From Babylonia areolata (Eukaryota > Mollusca > Gastropoda > Neogastropoda > Buccinidae), in the NCBI RefSeq assembly GCF_041734735.1, contig NC_134905.1:9369415-9433414 (forward strand): a stretch of 64,000 nt of DNA, read 5' to 3'. A program made the position numbers and the translations under genes. Positions 48,901 to 54,379 of the stretch are shown in pieces (the stretch's first letter is position 1; each line of letters opens with the position of its first letter). The notes under the pieces were generated by a model that saw nothing but the letters and a program-made list of their open reading frames with translations, had not been told where the DNA came from and did no database searches.

Positions 48901-51900
48901 AGCAGATGGAATCCTGGCTTACATCTACAAGTATGGAGGCGAGGTGCTGACAGACAAGCTGACCGCCCTGTTCCAGTCTATCTGTGAGAGAGGGGAGGTC
49001 CCCCAGGATTTCAAGGATGCTTCAATTTTCCACATTTACAAACAGAAGGGAGACAAAACATCCTGTGATAACCACCGTGGAATCTCTCTCCTCTGCATCG
49101 CCGGCAAGATCTTCGCCCGCGTCATACTGAACAGACTGGTTGACCATGTCTCCAACACAGTCATCCCTGAAGCACAGTGCAGCTTCCGCTCAGGCAGGGG
49201 AACATGTGACATGGTGTTTGCCGTACGCCAGATGCAAGAGATGTGCCGTGAGCAGAACAAGGAACTCCACATGGTCTTTGTAGACCTGACTAAGGCCTTC
49301 GACACGGTGAACCGCTGTAGTCTGTGGAAGATCCTCCTAAAATTCGGCTGCCCAGAGAGCCTAATCCAGCTGATTGTGTCATTCCATGATGGCATGCAGG
49401 CGAGAGTACAAGAAAATAATGACATGTCGGATCCGTTCCCTGTGGTAAATGGAGTGAAGCAGGGCTGCGTCCTGGCACCCACACTGTTCTCCATTCTCTT
49501 CTCTGCCATGCTGATTGACACCTTCCAAGACTGTGACCGGGGCATCTACATTCAGTTTTGCACAGATGGCAAACTTTTCAACTTGGGGCGACTCCATGCC
49601 AGGTTCAGGGTATTTGAGGCACTGTTGAGAGAGTTCCTCTTCACTGATGACTGCGCGCTTGCTGCACACACCCATGAGGACATGCAGTTCATTATGGACA
49701 GGTTTTCAACCTCCTGCAGGCGCTTTGGATTCACCATCAGCCTCAGCAAGACCGAGTCCATGTACCAACCAGCTAGCTCACAGAACGCCTGTGCCTTCCC
49801 CCCACCTGCAATCAAGATCGATGACACAGAGATCAAGTCAGTTGACAAGTTTTGCTACCTGGGCAGCACCCTTTGCAGCAATGGAGTCCTTGATACAGAA
49901 GTGACGCTGCACATCGCCAAGGTCAGCTCCACCTTTGGCAGACACAACAACAGGCTGTGGAACAACAAAGGCATCAGGCTCAGCACCAAGATGAAAACCT
50001 ACAGAGCTGTTGTGCTGACCACCTTGTTGTACTGTGGTGAAACATGGACGATATATCACTGTCACATTCAACAACTTGAGCAGTTTCATCAGAGATGCCT
50101 ACGAAAGATCCTCGGCATAAAGTGGGAAGACAGGGTCTCCAACCTCCAGGTGTTAGAGAGGAGCAGCCTGCTGATCCAGTGTCAGCTATGCTGGACAGGA
50201 CACGTTGTCCGCATGACAGACAGCAGGATCCCGAAGATGCTTTTGTATGGCCAGCTGAAGGAAGGCCACCGTGAACTTGGAAGACCCTGCAAGTGCTTCA
50301 AGGACACCTTGAAGACAAACCTCAAAGCCTGTGACAAAGACATCGCTTCCTGGGAAACTGATGCCCTTGACCGCTCTTGTTGGAGGATGCTGTGCTCTAG
50401 TGGCATAAAGACGTTTGAAAACAAGAGAACACTGGCCATTAAGGAGAAGCATGAGCGAAGGAAGCAGGGCTCAACTTCTGAAGACGTTTTCCCTTGCAAC
50501 AACTGTGGGAAGTGCTGCGCATCCAGAATCAGCCTCTTCTCCCATATGAGGACACACACTGACAGATAAGCCTGCCTGCATACTCATCTGTCAGACCGAC
50601 GGGGGACTCCATCACAATACAATACAATACAATACAATACAATACAATACAATGCAATGCAATGCAATATGTAGGGTAGGTATGCCTAATTGCGAACGAT
50701 CCAGTCGAAGCGACCAGCTCAACATGTGTTCTGTAAAGATAACATATATGATAGTCTAACATAGTTCTTTTGTTTTTGAAGGCTTTCTCCGACTGGTTGC
50801 ACCAGGAAAAGTTCGTCTGCTCATTCTTTTCAACGTTTTGTCGACGTTTGAAATAGCAAGGGTGCCTGAGGGTAAATACAAATGGGCAAGTCTAATTGCG
50901 AACAATGGCTTTCTTTGTGTACATGTAGACAATTAAAACAGAGCAGGTCTTTAACTCATTAGACATAATATATAAATGGCACATCGCACCAGACTGTTGT
51001 TTATTTGGTTTTTGATCACACATGCACACAAACATATCTAAACGCACACACCCCACACCACACACAAACACACCCTTTTGAGAGTGCTCAGTAACTGCAG
51101 CATCGTTCGCAAATAGACGCACGTCAAAATATCCTATGGTGTCAAAACTGACGTTCTGATCTGTCACCAGTATGCTTTCTTAAATTCTCCCAGTGCTGGT
51201 AATGCGCATTTAACATATCTGATCAAATCAACTATTATAATTTTTGTCAAAGTCCTACATCTTGCTTCCTTTGATTTTAGGATTTTGAGAGCATGTTTGT
51301 AACCTTGCTCGGCAATAGTGCGCGAAGAGAAGAAAGAGTGTGGAAATAGCCAGAGATAGCTGATGTTTGACTGGTTCTTGGAAATGGTTATTCATTGAGG
51401 TATTAGAAAAAGGTCGAAGCAAACCTTAAATTGTGAAATGCAACAAGAACGCTTCGAGGTGGGGCGGTATATGAATCGTTCACGATTTGACACTGTTTGC
51501 AATTACCCATACCTACCCTACAATACAATAAATTGTAATACAAAACAGTAGATTACAACAGATAAAGTAAAATGCAATGCAATACAATACATTATAATAC
51601 AATACAATTGGTGATGAGATGATGATGATAGTGGAGACAGACCCCGGTCAGTGGAGAGGGAGGGGGTGGCCGGGGTGATGGTGATAACAATGATGGTTTT
51701 CATTATGGGAACTCTGTTAACCCTTCCATCCTGGTGGGATGCCGGAGGTCTTTCAGTGTTTATAGCATCCCAGCCTTCCAGGAGTTCTGCATGATAAATT
51801 TCCACTTTTTCAGTTGCTGTCTTTGTTTCTGCCTTTCTTTCTTCTTTTATATTGTCTGCCTTTTCTGCTTTTCCAGTCCATTCCCCATCCTTTTTTTTGT

Positions 51901-54297
51901 TGTTGTTTGTTTTGTTTTCATATAGCAAATCTTGATAGTTTTTTCCTCTAAAGTTTCCATAGTCTTGGTTGTACTATCTGATGTTTTTTTTTGTTTGTTT
52001 TTTGTTTTTGCTTTTGTGCTCAGGTAGTTATATTGTAAACACTGGAATGGATGGTGTTTTTTAAAAACAAATAATTTTTGTAATCTGGGGACGATAAAGC
52101 GGAAGGGCTGATGTCCTCAGAACAGCCTGGTCTTATTTACAGAAAGGAGCTTATTGGATAAGAAAACTGTTTTTTCCAAGTTGTGACAGAGCCTGCTGAT
52201 GAACATGATTGATTTTTGTTTTTTGATGTGGGCAGTCCAGATATGGCCCTGTGCGGTCAGCTGGACTGTAGACAGCACTGTCAAATAGAATTTTATCAAC
52301 AAATAAAGATAGATAAATAGATCCTATTATGTTGCCTCTCTCTTTCTCTCTCTGTCTCTCTGTATTAGACGGCCGTTTCATGCCCTGCTCTGCCGAGCAG
52401 CAAGGAGCCTTTGTGGCCAACTTGTCTGATCTTCCGCCTGACAAGGTAAAACTCTTGATGAATGTGTCGAGAAGGAAGGAAGGAGGGAAGGGAAGGGAAG
52501 AGAATTGTGGGTAGAAGGGAGGAATTAGGAAGGAGGTGTGGATGGAAGGGGGGAATTAGGAGGGAGGGAAGAGAGAAGTGTGGATGGAAGGGAGGAATTA
52601 GGAAGTAGGGAAGAGAGAAGTGTTGATAGAAGGGGGGAATTAGAAGGGATGGAAGTGTGGATTGAAGGGGGAATTATGAAGTAGAGAAGAGAGAAGTGTT
52701 GATAGAAGGGGGGAATGAGAAGGGAGGAATTAGGAAGGAGGTGTGGATGGAGGGGGGGAATTAGGAGGGAGGGAAGAGGGAAGTGTGGATGGAAGGGGGG
52801 GAATTAGGAGGGAGGGAAGAGAGAAGTGTGGATGGAGGGGGGGAATTAGGAGGGAGGGAAGAGAGAAGTGTGGATGGAAGGGGGGGAATTAGGAGGGAGG
52901 GAAGAGGGAAGTGTGGATGGAAGGGGGGGAATGAGAAGGGAGGGAAGAGAGAAGTGTGGATGGAAGGGGGGGAATTAGGAGGGAGGGAAGAGAGAAGTGT
53001 GGATGGAAGGGGGGGAATTAGGAGGGAGGGAAGAGGGAAGTGTGGATGGAAGGGGGGGAATGAGAAGGGAGGGAAGAGAGAAGTGTGGATGGAAGGGGGA
53101 ATTAGGAGGGAGGGAAGAGAGAAGTGTGGATGGAAGGGGGGAATTAGGAGGGAGGGAAGAGAGAAGTGTGGATGGAAGGGGGGGAATTAGGAGGGAGGGA
53201 AGAGAGAAGTGTGGATGGAGGGGGGAATTAGGAGGGAGGGAAGAGAGAAGTGTGGATGGAAGGGGGGGAATTAGGAGGGAGGGAAGAGAGAAGTGTGGAT
53301 GGAGGGGAGGAATTAGGAGGGAGGGAAGAGAGAAGTGTGGATGGAAGGGGGGGAATTAGGAGGGAGGGAAGAGGGAAGTGTGGATGGAAGGGGGGGAATG
53401 AGAAGGGAGGGAAGAGAGAAGTGTGGATGGAAGGGGGAATTAGGAGGGAGGGAAGAGAGAAGTGTGGATGGAAGGGGGGAATTAGGAGGGAGGGAAGAGA
53501 GAAGTGTGGATGGAGGGGGGGAATTAGGAGGGAGGGAAGAGAGAAGTGTGGATGGAGGGGGGAATTAGGAGGGAGGGAAGAGAGAAGTGTGGATGGAGGG
53601 GGGGGGGAATTAGGAGGGAGGGAAGAGAGAAGTGTGGATGGAGGGGGGGGAATTAGGAGGGAGGGAAGAGAGAAGTGTGGATGGAAGGGGGAATTAGGAG
53701 GGAGGGAAGAGAGAAGTGTGGATGGAAGGGGGGAATTAGGAGGGAGGGAAGAGAGAAGTGTGGATGGAAGGGGGGAATTAGGAGGGAGGGAAGAGAGAAG
53801 TGTGGATGGAAGGGGGGAATGATCAGGCAAAATAGGGCAAGAAGGAGGGAAAGATGGTGGGTGAACAGTGAAGAAAACAACAACTGCAAACCAGCTGAAA
53901 GAATAAGAGAAGGGGAGAAAAATGAATGAAAAAATGAATGAGTGAATGAATGAATAAAATTGATTTATCTCTCTGTCTGTCTCTCCATCTCTGTCTCTCT
54001 CCCTAGTTTTCTTTGTCTCTCTCTCTGTTTGTCTCTTTTTTTCCCCATCTCTCTGTCTGTCTTTTCCACTCCTCTACCCTCACCTCTGTATCTCTCCACC
54101 TCCCCCCACCCTTCTCTCTATAGTTGTACATGACCATAACAGATTTTTTTTAGTGCGTGTGTGTGTGTGTGAGCGCACGCCGTGGGAACGTTGCGTGTTT
54201 AAAAAATTTTTTTTGGTGTGTGTTTGTGTCTGTGTGTGTGTGTGTGGTGTGTGTGTGTGTGTGTGGGTACGTTACTTGTTTAAAAAAAAATTTTGGT

Positions 54298-54338
<41 letters not shown>

Positions 54339-54342
54339 TCTC

Positions 54343-54379
<37 letters not shown>

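Larger units (their letters stand above)
46703..50668 (+). mobile_element. RTE-like LINE with 5' UTR and (AATAC)n tail
   Basis: About 3.97 kb: 5' UTR (46703-47410), endonuclease (47414-48446, more than one frame), RT frame 48515-50569, short 3' UTR and an AATAC/AATGC tail from 50614. It begins right after the (AATAC)n tail of a SINE. The 5' UTR shares blocks with the LINE at 16900. Sense orientation in the last long intron. Confidence 0.8.

Noticed and set aside
52783-53830. Long open frames of 120-200 codons on both strands
   Set aside because: They are by-products of the 42-bp purine-rich repeat, which lacks stops in several frames.
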